A stretch of DNA of 64,000 nucleotides from Salinigranum rubrum (GCF_002906575.1 NZ_CP026309.1:1922001-1986000); one strand, 5' to 3'; positions 19,622 to 30,444 are shown, counted from the first letter of the stretch. Program-made: numbers and translations. The notes: a model not told the origin generated them from the letters alone.

Positions 19622-22069
19622 ATGACCTCGATACAGTCGACACTCGGCGAGGGAGACGAGGGTATCGCCGAGGAGCTGGCCAAGGGCCAGCGTGAGATCT
19701 CCATCGCCGAGTTCTTCGAGAAGAACAAGCACATGCTCGGGTTCGACTCGGGCGCCAGGGGGCTCGTCACCGCCGTCAAGGAGGCGGTCGACAACGCTCT
19801 CGACGCGACCGAGGAGGCCGGCATTCTGCCCGACATCTACGTCGAAATCAGGGAAGTGGACGACTACCTCCGGCTGGTGGTCGAGGACAACGGCCCCGGC
19901 ATCACGAAAGAACAGGTCCCCAAGGTCTTCGGGAAGCTCCTCTACGGCTCTCGCTTCCACGCCCGCGAGCAGTCCCGCGGTCAGCAGGGGATCGGTATCT
20001 CCGCGGCGGTGCTGTACTCGCAGCTGACCTCGGGCAAACCCGCGAAGATCACCAGCCGAACGCAGGGCAAGCCGGAGGCACAGTACTTCGAACTCATCAT
20101 CGATACGGACACGAACGAGCCCGAGATCAAAGAGTCCCGGGAGACCTCCTGGGACCGCTCGCACGGGACGCGCATCGAACTGGAGATGGAGGCGAACATG
20201 CGCGCCCGGGGGCAACTCCACGACTACATCCGCCACACGGCCGTCGTCAACCCCCACGCGCGCATCGAACTCCGCGAACCCGGGCTGGAAGAGCCGATGA
20301 AGTACGAGCGGGCGACCGATCAGCTCCCGGACCCGACCGAGGAGATTCGCCCCCATCCGCACGGTGTCGAACTCGGCACGCTGCGGAAGATGCTCGCCGC
20401 GACGGAGTCGTACTCCGCCTCGGGGTTCCTCCAGGAGGAGTTCACCCGGGTGGGCAAGAAGACCGCCGACAAGGTCATCGACAACTTCCGCGACCGTCAC
20501 TTCGGGCGCGAACTGTCGTGGACGCCTCCCCAGGCTCACGACGGTGTCGACCTCACGAGCGTCGTCGAGGGGGCGGTCGCCAACAAGGGCGCCTCTGCGA
20601 CGGCCGACTTCGCCCGCCGGGTCTCCGACGTGCTCTCGAACCGCGAGCGGGTCGCACACCACGAAGTGAGAGAGGTCGTCGCCACCTGTGCCGACGAGGT
20701 CGAGGCCGATTCCGGCACCCGGTTCGGGCCGACGGTGCGGGAGAACACGGTCGAGGCGCTCTGGGCGGCCGTGACCGGGCCCGGGGAGGAAGACGGTGAC
20801 GACGTGGAGGACGACGCCGGATACGGGCGACTGACCGCGGACCTCTACGCCGTCGTCGACGGGGTCACTTCCACCCGGAAGGACGACGCGACGAAGCAGG
20901 GGATGGCCGAACGCCTCGCTCGAAACGTCTCGGGACTGGACGACGGTCGCCACCGTCTCACCCACCGCGCCCTCGCCGACCTGGTGAACGGTGCCGCGGA
21001 CGACACCGTCGAGTACGACGAGGTCACGTTCGGCGAGACGGCCCGAGAGAACGTGATCGAGGCGCTCTGGTCGAGTGCTCGGACCGTCCCGGACGACCCC
21101 CCGAAGGTGAAGGAGATAGTCGACGACCGCGACTGCGCGCGGGCCCTGCTGGAGGCGATGCGGGAGACGGACATCCTCGCGCCCCCGACGACGTGCCTGT
21201 CGCCCATCTCAGCGGACCTCATCGAGGCCGGCCTCCGCGAGGTGTTCGACGCCGACTTCTACGCCGCCGCGACGAGGGACGCCGAGGTCCACGCCGGCGA
21301 CCCGTTCGTCGTCGAGGCGGGCATCGCCTACGGGGGCGACCTCGCCTCCGAAGGCTCTGTCGACCTCCTGCGCTTCGCCAACCGCGTGCCCCTCGTCTAC
21401 CAGCAGGGCGCCTGCGCCATCACGGGCGTCGTCAAGAACATCGGCTGGCGCAACTACGGCCTGGACCAGCCCGGCGGTTCCGGCATCCCGAACGGCCCCG
21501 CGGTCATCGCGGTCCACGTCGCCTCGACGAACGTCCCCTTCACCAGCGAGTCGAAGGACGCCGTCGCCAACGTCCCGGCCATCGAGGACGAGGTGGAACT
21601 GGCCATCCGAGAGGCCGCTCGCGAACTCAAATCGTACCTCAACCGCCGGCGGTCGATGCAGAAGCGCCGCAAGAAGCAGGAGGTCCTGGGGAAAATCCTC
21701 CCCGAGATGGCCGACAAGCTCTCGGAGGTGACTGGCCGAGAGCGCCCGAACATCGACGGTGCGCTCGCTCGGATCATGAACAACGTCAGCGTCGAGCGCG
21801 TGGTCGAGGGTGACACCGTGACCCTCGTCGTCGAGAACTACTCCGGGCGGAGCGAACAGCCCGAGATAACCGACATCCTCGCCGCCGAACCCTCGGGCGT
21901 CAACGGCGACGCCCAGGTGGTCGACCTCGACGGCGAGTGGTTCGTGAAGTGGTCCCCGTCGGTCCCGGCGGGCGAGACAGCGGAGTTGAGCTACACGCTC
22001 CCCGCAGACACCGACTTCGACATCGCCGTCGACGGCGTCGAGGCGGAGAAACTCACCATCAATACGTAA
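19622..22069 (+). CDS. top6B: DNA topoisomerase VI subunit B
   Basis: 815 aa. The GHKL ATPase starts at about residue 40 with [15 protein letters not shown], followed by [21 protein letters not shown] and the [15 protein letters not shown] lid. A helix-two-turn-helix/transducer region follows, with an enlarged acidic insertion between about residues 290 and 500 that contains two repeated segments ([10 protein letters not shown]... and [11 protein letters not shown]...). A C-terminal beta-sandwich (about 720-815, [20 protein letters not shown]) resembles the Ig-like domain known from some archaeal Top6B proteins. With Top6A it forms the A2B2 enzyme that relaxes and decatenates DNA. The top6A ATG follows the stop directly (taaatg), so they are co-transcribed. 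Confidence 0.95.
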   Translation: MTSIQSTLGEGDEGIAEELAKGQREISIAEFFEKNKHMLGFDSGARGLVTAVKEAVDNALDATEEAGILPDIYVEIREVDDYLRLVVEDNGPGITKEQVPKVFGKLLYGSRFHAREQSRGQQGIGISAAVLYSQLTSGKPAKITSRTQGKPEAQYFELIIDTDTNEPEIKESRETSWDRSHGTRIELEMEANMRARGQLHDYIRHTAVVNPHARIELREPGLEEPMKYERATDQLPDPTEEIRPHPHGVELGTLRKMLAATESYSASGFLQEEFTRVGKKTADKVIDNFRDRHFGRELSWTPPQAHDGVDLTSVVEGAVANKGASATADFARRVSDVLSNRERVAHHEVREVVATCADEVEADSGTRFGPTVRENTVEALWAAVTGPGEEDGDDVEDDAGYGRLTADLYAVVDGVTSTRKDDATKQGMAERLARNVSGLDDGRHRLTHRALADLVNGAADDTVEYDEVTFGETARENVIEALWSSARTVPDDPPKVKEIVDDRDCARALLEAMRETDILAPPTTCLSPISADLIEAGLREVFDADFYAAATRDAEVHAGDPFVVEAGIAYGGDLASEGSVDLLRFANRVPLVYQQGACAITGVVKNIGWRNYGLDQPGGSGIPNGPAVIAVHVASTNVPFTSESKDAVANVPAIEDEVELAIREAARELKSYLNRRRSMQKRRKKQEVLGKILPEMADKLSEVTGRERPNIDGALARIMNNVSVERVVEGDTVTLVVENYSGRSEQPEITDILAAEPSGVNGDAQVVDLDGEWFVKWSPSVPAGETAELSYTLPADTDFDIAVDGVEAEKLTINT

Positions 22070-23167
22070 ATGTCCCAGACGAAACTCAAAGACGACCTGG
22101 CGCGCGAGCGCCTCATCGACCTCGCGGCGGAGTTCTACGACCAGTTCGAGGGCGGGGAGGTCCCCGAGATGACGCTCCCCACCCGGACGAAGAGCAACAT
22201 CGAGTACGACGAGGAGTCGAAGGTGTGGAAGTACGGCGACCGCACCTCGTCGCGCTCGGCGAACTCGGTGCGCGGCGCCCGAAAGCTGCTCAAAGCGGCG
22301 TACACCATCGAGTTCCTCGCCCGCCAACTCGACGAGGGACGCTCGTCGACCCTGCGTGAGCTGTACTACCTCTCCGAGTCGTGGGACTCCGAGGAGGCGC
22401 ACTTCTCCGACCAGGACGAGTCCAACCAACTGGTCGAGGACCTCGAAATCGTCTCGCACGTCACCCGCGAGGACTTCCACATGCGGCCCGAGGAGTCGGG
22501 CGCGACGCTGATGGGGCCGCTGAAGCTCAGAGAACAGACCCGCCGCGGCGAGCGCGAGATCCACTGCCAGGAGGACGTCGGCGAGGGCGGGTATCAGATC
22601 CCGAACAACCCCGACACCATCGAGTTCCTCGAACACGACATCGACTTCGTCCTCTGCGTGGAGACCGGCGGGATGCGCGACCGACTGGTCGAGAACGGCT
22701 TCGACGATGCGTACAACGTGCTGGTCGTGCACCTCAAGGGTCAGCCCGCGCGGGCGACTCGCCGCATCACCAAGCGCCTTCACGACGAACTCGATGTCCC
22801 CGTGGTGGTCTTTACCGACGGCGACCCCTGGAGCTACCGCATCTTCGGTTCCGTCGCGTACGGGTCGATCAAGTCCGCGCACCTCTCGGAGTACCTCGCC
22901 ACCCCCGAGGCCGAGTTCATCGGCATCCAGCCGCAGGACATCGTCGACTACGACCTCCCGACCGACCCGCTCTCGGACTCCGACATAAACGCCCTCCAGT
23001 CCGAACTCGACGACCCGCGGTTCATGACCGACTACTGGGAGGAACAGATCGAACTCCAACTCGACATCGGAAAGAAGGCCGAACAGCAGGCGCTCGCCTC
23101 CCGCGGGCTGGACTTCGTGACGGATACGTACCTCCCCGAACGGCTCGACGCGATGGGCGTCATCTGA
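22070..23167 (+). CDS. top6A: DNA topoisomerase VI subunit A (Spo11-like)
   Basis: 365 aa. The 5Y-CAP (winged-helix) domain contains [13 protein letters not shown], with the catalytic tyrosine at about residue 100. The Toprim fold has the acidic triad in [20 protein letters not shown]. This subunit makes the covalent 5'-phosphotyrosyl link during strand passage and is the archaeal relative of the meiotic protein Spo11. It begins at the base after the top6B stop. The gene is complete and ordinary in length; the conserved C-terminus ends [12 protein letters not shown]. Confidence 0.96.
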   Translation: MSQTKLKDDLARERLIDLAAEFYDQFEGGEVPEMTLPTRTKSNIEYDEESKVWKYGDRTSSRSANSVRGARKLLKAAYTIEFLARQLDEGRSSTLRELYYLSESWDSEEAHFSDQDESNQLVEDLEIVSHVTREDFHMRPEESGATLMGPLKLREQTRRGEREIHCQEDVGEGGYQIPNNPDTIEFLEHDIDFVLCVETGGMRDRLVENGFDDAYNVLVVHLKGQPARATRRITKRLHDELDVPVVVFTDGDPWSYRIFGSVAYGSIKSAHLSEYLATPEAEFIGIQPQDIVDYDLPTDPLSDSDINALQSELDDPRFMTDYWEEQIELQLDIGKKAEQQALASRGLDFVTDTYLPERLDAMGVI

Positions 23168-23346
23168 AGCCGTCGCGTCTCCCGTGTGGTGGTTCGGCCG
23201 TCCGTTCGACGTCTCTATCGTCAGGGACTCGGACCGTCGACTCCCCGGGAGTCGGCACGACGACGCGCTGAACGGAGCGCGCGTGCGCACCGCGTCCGGA
23301 ACCCCAGTCGTTATGCCGGACCACTGCACATCTCGACTCGACTGAC

Positions 23347-23478
23347 ATGTACCTCCCCCTGCAGTACCGGGCCGAAGGGGCTGGGAGCCTCGGTGAGTTC
23401 TTCGTGGTCCTCCTCTTCTGGGTCGGTCTCTTCGTCGGCGTCCTCGCTCTCGGCAGGTTGTTCGGGAGACTCGTCTGA
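23347..23478 (+). CDS. Small hydrophobic protein, 43 aa
   Basis: The frame begins MYLPLQYRAEGAGS at 23347, followed by one strong membrane helix (FFVVLLFWVGLFVGVLALG), and ends with RLFGRLV. It is short, but the helix is continuous and codon use matches neighbours. It lies in the gap between top6A and the next rightward gene. No function can be given, and the TATA signal is weak, so this is a tentative call. Confidence 0.5.
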   Translation: MYLPLQYRAEGAGSLGEFFVVLLFWVGLFVGVLALGRLFGRLV

Positions 23479-23604
23479 CGCCCTCCCACGTCGAAGTCCA
23501 GCCGAACCCGTGAGCCGATACTGTCGGCCCCCGAGCGCGCCCCCGACGGTCGGCACACCTCGACTCACAGACAGCTTAATCGTCTCGGGGCGCTTCTGTG
23601 TACC

Positions 23605-24216
23605 ATGGTGCGTGGTAACGTCACACTCGAAACCGACCCGGGTCGGATCAAGGCGCTCCCGGACGTCGCAGAACAGATACTCCGAGTGTACTGGTGGCTT
23701 CGAAAGACCGTCTTCACCCACGAGAAGAGCGAGAACCCCTACCTCGTGGTCGAGATGACGAAGGGGGAGGCTCAGGAGTTCTTCGGCGGGCGCCACTTCG
23801 AGCCGGGGTGGGAGATGTCGTACAGCTTCCGCGGCGAGATTCTGAACCTCCGGCGCGTCGAGTGGGCGCACGTCCCGGAGTACCCCGACCTGCCCTGGTG
23901 GCAGGTCCACATCCGAGGATACCGCCACGACGACCCGCCGGGACTCGAACTGACCGCACACTTCGAGGCCGAACCCGCCGAGCATCCGAAGGAACATCTC
24001 GACCACCTGGGTATCGACGTCCCCCGGGGGAACGCGGTGATGCAGCGTATCCTCGACGAGGCCGGAATCGCGTACACGACCTCTCCCGACTGGCCGGACG
24101 AACCGCCGGTCGTTCCCGACGAGACATCGTGGGCGAGCGACGCCGAGGAAGACACCGATACGGGCGCTGACACTGACCCCGGAGGCGCCGAAGGGGTCGA
24201 CGTCGAAGTCGAGTGA
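23605..24216 (+). CDS. Conserved haloarchaeal protein of unknown function, 203 aa
   Basis: I do not recognise a named domain. The protein starts MVRGNVTLETDPGRIKALPD and has an alpha/beta core up to about residue 165, with conserved-looking aromatic stretches (ILRVYWWLRKTVFTHEKS, WEMSYSFRGEILNLRRVEWA, LPWWQVHIRGYRHDDPPGLE). The rest is a disordered acidic tail (EEDTDTGADTDPGG). It has no signal peptide or membrane helix, so it is cytosolic. An AT-rich box (gcttaatcg) lies about 30 bp upstream of the ATG. It faces the metallo-hydrolase gene tail to tail with two bases between them. Confidence 0.7.
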   Translation: MVRGNVTLETDPGRIKALPDVAEQILRVYWWLRKTVFTHEKSENPYLVVEMTKGEAQEFFGGRHFEPGWEMSYSFRGEILNLRRVEWAHVPEYPDLPWWQVHIRGYRHDDPPGLELTAHFEAEPAEHPKEHLDHLGIDVPRGNAVMQRILDEAGIAYTTSPDWPDEPPVVPDETSWASDAEEDTDTGADTDPGGAEGVDVEVE

Positions 24217-24218
24217 GG

Positions 24219-24974
24219 CTACTCGTCCAGCACGACGGGCACGCCGCGCTTGGCCACGTCGCTCGCGAACGCCCCCGAGTCGGCTTCGAGGAAGTCGCGC
24301 GTGTTGTAGTGGATGGGGAGGACGAGGTCAGGGTCGAGCGCCTCGGCGAGGTCGGCCGCGTCGTGGCGGTCCATGCAGACCGACCCCGAGATGTTGGCGA
24401 GGAAGAGCGAGACTTCGAGACGAGCGAAGGCGTCGTGGGCGTCCGAATCGCCGGGCCAGAACACCGTCGTGCCGTCGAGCGAGAGGAGGTACCCACAGCC
24501 CTCCCCTCGCGGGTGGAGGACGGAGCCGTCGTCCCGGGTGTAGGGGCCGTCCGGGTCGTTGTACGCCGCGACGGTCCAGACGTCGACTCCGTCCGAAACG
24601 GCCCGGTGGTCGTCGTCGGTGACGCGAACGACGTCGTACGGGAGGTCCTCGGGCGAGACGACGTCGCGGTCGATGTCCTCGGCGTCGACCGCTTCGTGGA
24701 CGAGTACCGTCGCGTCCTCGCTCGCGACCCGTTCGACGCCGTCGGAGTCGTAGTGGTGGCCGTGGGTGACACACACGAGGTCCGCGTCGCGGGCGTGGTA
24801 GTCGGTCGGTTCTGGGTGGGCCGCCTCGGCTGCGGGCGAGTCGCCCGTCCACTCGCCGGTGAGGACGCCGTACCGGCCGGGGTCGAGGTAGACGACGAAG
24901 CCGTCGGGCGTCTCGATGCGAGCCGTCGCGTAGCCGAACCAGTCGATGGAGAGGCCGTCGTGGCGAACGGTCAT
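24219..24974 (-). CDS. Metallo-beta-lactamase fold hydrolase (UlaG/YycJ-like)
   Basis: 251 aa. The fold is recognisable from IDWFGYATARIETPDGFVVY at the start, a Zn motif LVCVTHGHHYDSDGVERV, then GTTVFWPGDSDAHDAF and the closing LPIHYNTRDF. The usual HxHxDH appears here as HGHHYDSD, so the spacing of the third and fourth ligands is slightly off and only one metal may bind tightly. The family hydrolyses lactones, phosphodiesters or acts on RNA; no substrate can be inferred. The gene is cytosolic, alone, and reads toward the 203-aa unknown. Confidence 0.78.
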   Translation of the reverse strand: MTVRHDGLSIDWFGYATARIETPDGFVVYLDPGRYGVLTGEWTGDSPAAEAAHPEPTDYHARDADLVCVTHGHHYDSDGVERVASEDATVLVHEAVDAEDIDRDVVSPEDLPYDVVRVTDDDHRAVSDGVDVWTVAAYNDPDGPYTRDDGSVLHPRGEGCGYLLSLDGTTVFWPGDSDAHDAFARLEVSLFLANISGSVCMDRHDAADLAEALDPDLVLPIHYNTRDFLEADSGAFASDVAKRGVPVVLDE

Positions 24975-25046
24975 GTGTGGTTCGAGGACGGGCGGCGTCT
25001 TAACCCACGGGGTCGCGTCCGACGGCGCGCGCGACTCGGGTCGACC

Positions 25047-26741
25047 TCACTCGCCGCGGCTCAGTTCCCGAATCCGAGCCAGCGTGTCGGCCTCCTCGGG
25101 CGGTTTCTCGCGGATAGCGACCAGTCGCGGAAAGCGGAGCGCCGCCCCCGAGTCGTAGTTCTGTGAGGTCTGTATCTCCTCGTACCCGACTTCGAGGACG
25201 AGGTCCGGGCGGAGGTCGACCGCCTTCCCCGACTCGCTCTCGACGAGCGGTTCGAGTCGCTCGGTGAGGTCGGCGAGCGTCTCGTCGGTGATGCCCGTCG
25301 CGACCTTTCCGACCGGAGCGAACCCTTCGTTCTCCCCTTCGACGCGCGCGGACACCTCGAACGTCCCGAGGAACGACGCGCGTCTCCCCTCGCCCCACTC
25401 CGCCCCCGTGACGACGAGGTCGAGCGTCTCCACGTCGGGCTTGCGCTTCAGCCAGTTCTTCCCGCGGCGACCGGGCGTGTACGTCGATTCGGGGTTCTTC
25501 AGCATGATGCCCTCGTGACCCGTCCGGAGCGCCCGTTCCTCGTGTGTCTCGACGGTTTCGAGGTCCGAGGCGAGCGTGAGTTCCGGGACGGTCTCGCCCT
25601 CGCCTTCGTCCTCGGCGTCGTCGACCACCGCCTCGAGGCGGGCGTGCCGTTCTGCGAAGGGAACGTCGAGCAGGTCCTCCCCGCTCGCGTGAAGACAGTC
25701 GAAGAGTCGAACGGCGACGGAGACCTCCTCCCGCGCCCGCTCGACGTCGTGCTTCCGTCTGAACCGACGGAGCACCTCCTGGAACGGCAGCGGCGCCCCG
25801 TCGTCGTCGACGGCGACCACCTCGCCGTCGAGGATGGCCGGTTCCGCGAGGGAGCGCTCCGCGAACTCCCCGACCTCGGGGAGGGCGTCGGTGACGTCGG
25901 CCATGTTTCGGGAGAACACCCACGTCTCCTCGCCGGAGTAGTGCAGTTGGATCCGCGCGCCGTCGAACTTGGTCTCGACGGCGACCGTCTCCCACGCGTC
26001 GAGCGCTTCTTCGGCCGTCCCCGCCTGCGCGAGCATCGCCTGGACGGGTCGACCGACTTCGAGCGACAGCCCCCGGAGCCCCGTCTCGCCCTCGTCGCGG
26101 GCGACCCGTGCCACGAGGCCGTAGTCGTTCGACACCTGCAGGGCGTGTTCGACCGCCTCCGGAGGGACCTCGAACGCGTCCGTCGTCGCGTCGCGGACGC
26201 TTCCGGCGCCGACGCCGACGCGCATCTCGCCGAGGACGAGACGGGCGAGGTAGCGCGCCTCGTCCGGCGTACACCGGTTGAACAGGCCGAAGAGGCGGTC
26301 CTCCTTCCGCGACTCGCTCCCGCCGCCGGCGGTGCCCGCGAGCGCGCGGAGTTCCTCGTCGACGACCGCGACCGTGAGTGCCGAGGCTGCGTCGTCGGTG
26401 AACGCGCCGAGCCCCTGTTGGCTCCCGAGGTCGAGTTCGGCCGCGACGTCGCCGACGTCGCCCGTCTCCGCCACCCGGCGCTCGACGTCGTCACCCGACA
26501 CGTTCGGACCGGCCGCGCGAGCGAGGGCGGCGTAGCAGAGTCGCGGTCCGACGTCGAGCGTCGTCGCGTCCCACGCGGGGAAGACCCGCCCCTGCACGAA
26601 CCGCGCGACGACCGGGAGGTCCGCGTCCGCGGCAGCGAACAGGTCGGCCACCGCGGCCACGATATCGGTGTCGGCCGACAGCGCTTCGACCCGGGTCAGC
26701 GCGTCGCAGAACGCGTCGAAGCGCATCGACTGGCTTGTCAT
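25047..26741 (-). CDS. ligA: ATP-dependent DNA ligase
   Basis: 564 aa. The N-terminal DNA-binding domain (about 1-230) leads to the adenylation motif TKFDGARIQLH, with the nucleophilic Lys258. Further nucleotidyltransferase motifs are TWVFSRNMADV, AILDGEVVAVDDDG, GHEGIMLKNPESTYTPGRRG and KNWLKRKPD, followed by the OB-fold with RFPRLVAIREKP. This is the archaeal replicative ligase that seals Okazaki fragments. The ATG at 26741 is chosen because a TTTATC box on the minus strand (26766-26771) lies 25-30 bp upstream; an ATG five codons inside is the alternative. It diverges from the GCS2-type ligase with a 97-bp gap. Confidence 0.94.
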   Translation of the reverse strand: MTSQSMRFDAFCDALTRVEALSADTDIVAAVADLFAAADADLPVVARFVQGRVFPAWDATTLDVGPRLCYAALARAAGPNVSGDDVERRVAETGDVGDVAAELDLGSQQGLGAFTDDAASALTVAVVDEELRALAGTAGGGSESRKEDRLFGLFNRCTPDEARYLARLVLGEMRVGVGAGSVRDATTDAFEVPPEAVEHALQVSNDYGLVARVARDEGETGLRGLSLEVGRPVQAMLAQAGTAEEALDAWETVAVETKFDGARIQLHYSGEETWVFSRNMADVTDALPEVGEFAERSLAEPAILDGEVVAVDDDGAPLPFQEVLRRFRRKHDVERAREEVSVAVRLFDCLHASGEDLLDVPFAERHARLEAVVDDAEDEGEGETVPELTLASDLETVETHEERALRTGHEGIMLKNPESTYTPGRRGKNWLKRKPDVETLDLVVTGAEWGEGRRASFLGTFEVSARVEGENEGFAPVGKVATGITDETLADLTERLEPLVESESGKAVDLRPDLVLEVGYEEIQTSQNYDSGAALRFPRLVAIREKPPEEADTLARIRELSRGE

Positions 26742-26765
26742 CGGTCCACCCTCCGGGGAGCGACG

Positions 26766-26771
26766 GATAAA
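26766..26771 (-). promoter_or_regulatory. TATA box of the DNA ligase
   Basis: TTTATC on the minus strand lies 25-30 bp before the ATG at 26741, the classic leaderless arrangement, and decides the start codon. Confidence 0.6.
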
Positions 26772-26838
26772 CGCTTCCCCTTCGGGCTCAACCGAGCGAT
26801 GCGGCGCGTTCAAGGGGTATGAGGAGAAACCGGGGGGT

Positions 26839-28368
26839 ATGACCGCCGACCTCGCCGAGCGTGTCAAGGACGTCCTCGACGTCGACGCCGAGGCGTTCGA
26901 GGCACAGGCGCGGGCCGATGCCGAGGTAGTGAAGGAGGGACTGCGGGACGGGGTGTTCGACAACCATCAGGCCATCGTCGGCCTCGAGTACGAGTTCTAC
27001 GCCGTCGCGGACGGCCGTTGGCGCGCCGACGACGAGGTGCACGCGCTCACGCGCGTCCCCCGGAGGCTCCTCGAACTCATCGGGTTCGAGAAGGAACTCG
27101 GCCTGCACAACGCCGAGATGACGACGTCGCCACAGCCGCTATCGGCGTACGGGCTACGGGCACAGGAGTCGGAGGTGAAAGCCCGCCTGGCCGCCGCGCT
27201 CGACTGCGCCCGGTCGGAGGGGATGCGCCTCGTGAGCGACGCGCTCTGGACCATCCCGCCCGCGGGCGAGACGGCGCGGGGGTACCTCACGGACGCCGTC
27301 GAAGTCGACGGGGTGCGCCTGGCGACGAACATGAGCGACGCCGTCCGCTACCACGCGATGGCTAACGGTCCCAACGCCCCCGAGTCGATGGGCGTCGACG
27401 CCCCGCACGTCTCCTTCGAGGCCCCGACGGTGATGCCCGAGAGCCTCATCACCTCCATCCAGCCCCACTATCAGGTCGCCCACGCCGCCGACCTCCCCAC
27501 GTACTTCGGGTACGCGCTGCGGGTCGCGGGCCCGCTCCTCGCGCTCGGCGTCAACGCGCCGTTCTTCCCGCCGGACCTGTACGACGCGGGGACGAGCGCC
27601 GAGGAGGTTCTCGCCGACGGCTGGGACGAGGGGCGGATCACGGTGTTCGAGTCGGTGCTCAACGCCGAGGACTCCGAAAAAGTGCGGTTCCCCCGCGACG
27701 TCGACACCGTCGAGGAGGCGGTCGACCGCGTGGCGGGGGACCCGAGCGTCGTCCCGATGGCCGTCTCCGGCGGCGACCGCTACGACGACCGCTTCGCCAC
27801 GCTCCGACGGAAACACGGTACCTACTGGCGGTGGGTCCGACCGGTGTTCGACGGCCCCACCCGTTCGGACGCGAACGCCCGAATCGAGTTCCGTCCCATC
27901 GGCGCACAGCCCACGGTACGGGACTCGGTCGCCTTCCAGGCGGCCTTCGCCGGGTTGATGGAGAGCCTCCCGCGGCGTGCGCATCCCGTGGAGGGACTCG
28001 ACTGGGAGACGGCGCGGGAGAACTTCTACGCCGCCGCCCGCGACGGCATCGACGCGGACTTGACCTGGGTGACGAACGCCGGCGACACTACGACGAACGC
28101 CGCCGAACTGTACGACGACCTCCTCGACCACGCCGCCGACGGCCTCGAATCCGCCGGCTGTTCGGAGGCGGAGGCGGCGTACTACGTCGACCCGCTCCGG
28201 AGACGGGTGGAGACGGCCACGACACCCGCCGCGTGGAAGCGCAGCGAGGTTCGGACGCGACTCGACGACGGCGATGCGTTCGCTGACGCCGTTACGGGAA
28301 TGCAGCGTTCGTACATCGGCCGCCAGAAAGAGACGCTGCTCGAAGGCTGTTTCACCGACTGGCTCTGA
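26839..28368 (+). CDS. GCS2-type glutamate-cysteine ligase-like carboxylate-amine ligase
   Basis: 509 aa. The N-terminal region has the family's substrate/metal motif VGLEYEFYAV, then LHNAEMTTSPQPLSAYGLRA, a middle VRYHAMANGPNAPESMGVD, and later HGTYWRWVRPVFDG and NARIEFRPIGAQPTVRDSVA. These fit the GCS2/YbdK family, which joins glutamate to an amine using ATP. Haloarchaea make gamma-glutamylcysteine as their main thiol, but the usual GshA is shorter, so this longer relative may act on another amine. The chosen ATG at 26839 follows a G-rich run; longer in-frame upstream extension overlaps the ligase promoter and is not credible. The product is soluble and complete. Confidence 0.75.
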   Translation: MTADLAERVKDVLDVDAEAFEAQARADAEVVKEGLRDGVFDNHQAIVGLEYEFYAVADGRWRADDEVHALTRVPRRLLELIGFEKELGLHNAEMTTSPQPLSAYGLRAQESEVKARLAAALDCARSEGMRLVSDALWTIPPAGETARGYLTDAVEVDGVRLATNMSDAVRYHAMANGPNAPESMGVDAPHVSFEAPTVMPESLITSIQPHYQVAHAADLPTYFGYALRVAGPLLALGVNAPFFPPDLYDAGTSAEEVLADGWDEGRITVFESVLNAEDSEKVRFPRDVDTVEEAVDRVAGDPSVVPMAVSGGDRYDDRFATLRRKHGTYWRWVRPVFDGPTRSDANARIEFRPIGAQPTVRDSVAFQAAFAGLMESLPRRAHPVEGLDWETARENFYAAARDGIDADLTWVTNAGDTTTNAAELYDDLLDHAADGLESAGCSEAEAAYYVDPLRRRVETATTPAAWKRSEVRTRLDDGDAFADAVTGMQRSYIGRQKETLLEGCFTDWL

Positions 28369-28512
28369 CCCGTTCTCTTCCGTCCGGGTCGGGTCCGGCT
28401 ATCGGTGTCGGCGGCGAACGCGGGACACGACCCGTGTATCGTCCCGCCTCGCCCGGTTGCACGTGCGCCCCTCATTTTTATTTGGATAGACAGCGATTGG
28501 AATATATTCGCG

Positions 28513-30339
28513 ATGATGAGTCATTCAGTCGACAGTGTGAGGGTCGAAGCCCCGATCAGGCTGCTTCACGTCGACGACGACCAACTGCTCACGGGCCTGC
28601 TGAACGACCTCGTGGTCCAGAGCCACGACGACATCTCTCTACACTCGATGCACGACTGCGACGGCGTCCTCAGCTATCTCGAGACGAACGACGTGGACTG
28701 CGTGATCAGCGACTACGAGATGCCCGGGACGAACGGACTCGAACTGCTCGACGCGGTCCGCCAGCGGTGGCCGGATCTGCCGTTCATCCTCTTCACTGGG
28801 CAGGGCGACGAGGAGATAGCCGAAAAGGCGATCAACGCCGGCGTGACCGACTACGTCCAGAAGCGTTCCGGGGCGCTCCAGTTCGCGCTGCTGCTGAACC
28901 GGGTTCGGAAGGCGGTGGAACAGCGACGCGCCCGCGCCGCACTCGAGCGCGAACTCCGGATCGAGAAGGAACACTTCCGGATGGCGCTGGAGAACTCGCC
29001 GTTCGTCGCGTTCAGGCTGGACACGGACCTTCGATACACGTGGGTCGGTAACCCTCACGAGGACTTCGAGGTGGAGCAGGTCCTCGGCAAGCGCGACGAC
29101 GAACTCCTCCCGCCGGAGGCCGCCGAGACGGTTATGGAGCCGAAGCGGCGGGCGCTGGAGACGGGCGAGCGCGTCCGCGAGGAGGTGACCTACGAGCTAC
29201 CGAGCGGGGTCGTGACGTACGACCTCACCGTCGAACCGCTGCGCGACGAGTCGGGAGCGGTCGTGGGGCTGACCTGTGCCTCCCTGGACGTCACCGACCG
29301 CAAGGCGTACGAACGCCAACTCGAACGTGACTCTCAGCGCACCGAAGCCCAGTTCGAGCTGCTGGTCGACACCGTCGAGGACTACGCGATATTCCTCCTC
29401 GACCCGGACGGCCGCGTCCAGACGTGGAACCGGGGAGCCGAGAACATCAAGGGCTACGCGCGAGAGGAGGTCGTCGGCGAACACGTCTCGGTCTTCTACC
29501 CCGAGGACGACGTCGCGGCCGGCGTCCCCGAGCGCAACCTCCGCGAGGCGAAAGCCGAGGGGCACTTCCGAGGCGAGGGCTGGCGGGTACGAAAGGACGG
29601 TTCGACCTTCTGGGCGGACGTGCGACTCACGGCGATTCGGGAGGACGGAGAGTTCCTCGGCTACGCGAAAGTCACTCGCGACAGCACCGAGCAGAAGCGA
29701 GAACGCGACCTGCTCGAACGGAAAGAGCAGTTGGAGGACCTCATCTCGGCCATCTCCCACGACCTTCGGGGCCCCCTCTCCGTCGCCGCGGGAAACGTCG
29801 AGTTGGCCCGACGGACGGACGACCTCTCTCGACTCGACGCGACGAGCCAGGCGCTGGAGCGAGCGACAGAGCTACTCGACCACCTAGGGCGACTGGCGAA
29901 AGAGGGAACGCAGATTCTCACCCCGAAGCCGACCGACCTCTGCGAGGTGGCCGAGACGGCGTGGTCCCTCGTCGAGACGGGCGGCGCCGAACTCGTCGTC
30001 GAGGGGAGCCTGACCGTCGTCGCGGACCCCTCGCGCCTGCAGCAACTGTTCGAGAACCTGTTCGCGAACAGCGTCGCTCACGCCGGACCGGACGTGACTG
30101 TCTGGGTCGGTCCCCTCGACGAACGGGACGGGTTCTACGTCGAGGACGACGGCCCCGGCGTCCCCGAGACCGAACGGGCGAAGGTGTTCGAGATGGGCTA
30201 CTCGACCGACACGGACGGCACGGGCTTCGGGCTCGCCATCTGCAATCAGATCGCCGACGCTCACGGGTGGGACATCGGCGTGACGGAGGGGCGACGGGGC
30301 GGGGCGCGCTTCGAGATGTCGAGCGTCGGCGTGGCGTGA
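28513..30339 (+). CDS. Soluble hybrid sensor histidine kinase (REC-PAS-PAS-HK)
   Basis: 608 aa. An N-terminal receiver domain (about 14-130) has LLHVDDDQ, the phosphoacceptor Asp67 in CVISDYEMPG, and Lys117. Two PAS domains follow at about 152-265 and 275-395; the second reads WNRGAENIKGYAREEVVGEH. The H box is ISAISHDLRGPLSVAAGN with His416, and the ATPase has ENLFANSVAHA, EDDGPGVP and GTGFGLAICNQ. No membrane helix is present, so it senses an internal cue, or is the receiver-linked end of a phosphorelay. The start follows an AT-rich patch (28472-28510). It is closely similar in plan to the kinase at 61.1-62.9 kb. Confidence 0.9.
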   Translation: MMSHSVDSVRVEAPIRLLHVDDDQLLTGLLNDLVVQSHDDISLHSMHDCDGVLSYLETNDVDCVISDYEMPGTNGLELLDAVRQRWPDLPFILFTGQGDEEIAEKAINAGVTDYVQKRSGALQFALLLNRVRKAVEQRRARAALERELRIEKEHFRMALENSPFVAFRLDTDLRYTWVGNPHEDFEVEQVLGKRDDELLPPEAAETVMEPKRRALETGERVREEVTYELPSGVVTYDLTVEPLRDESGAVVGLTCASLDVTDRKAYERQLERDSQRTEAQFELLVDTVEDYAIFLLDPDGRVQTWNRGAENIKGYAREEVVGEHVSVFYPEDDVAAGVPERNLREAKAEGHFRGEGWRVRKDGSTFWADVRLTAIREDGEFLGYAKVTRDSTEQKRERDLLERKEQLEDLISAISHDLRGPLSVAAGNVELARRTDDLSRLDATSQALERATELLDHLGRLAKEGTQILTPKPTDLCEVAETAWSLVETGGAELVVEGSLTVVADPSRLQQLFENLFANSVAHAGPDVTVWVGPLDERDGFYVEDDGPGVPETERAKVFEMGYSTDTDGTGFGLAICNQIADAHGWDIGVTEGRRGGARFEMSSVGVA

Positions 30340-30444
30340 GCGCGGTGGGAGCGGAGACGCTCCGCTGGCAGACGCTCGGTCTCTCGTGTCGCAGTGATGG
30401 TCAAGAAACCGCGGTTCGGTTCGACGGCGAGACGAGTCGCCGGC

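Noticed and set aside
21209-23329. 706-codon leftward open frame
   Set aside because: It is antisense to top6B/top6A, both strongly conserved, and crosses the intergenic boundary.
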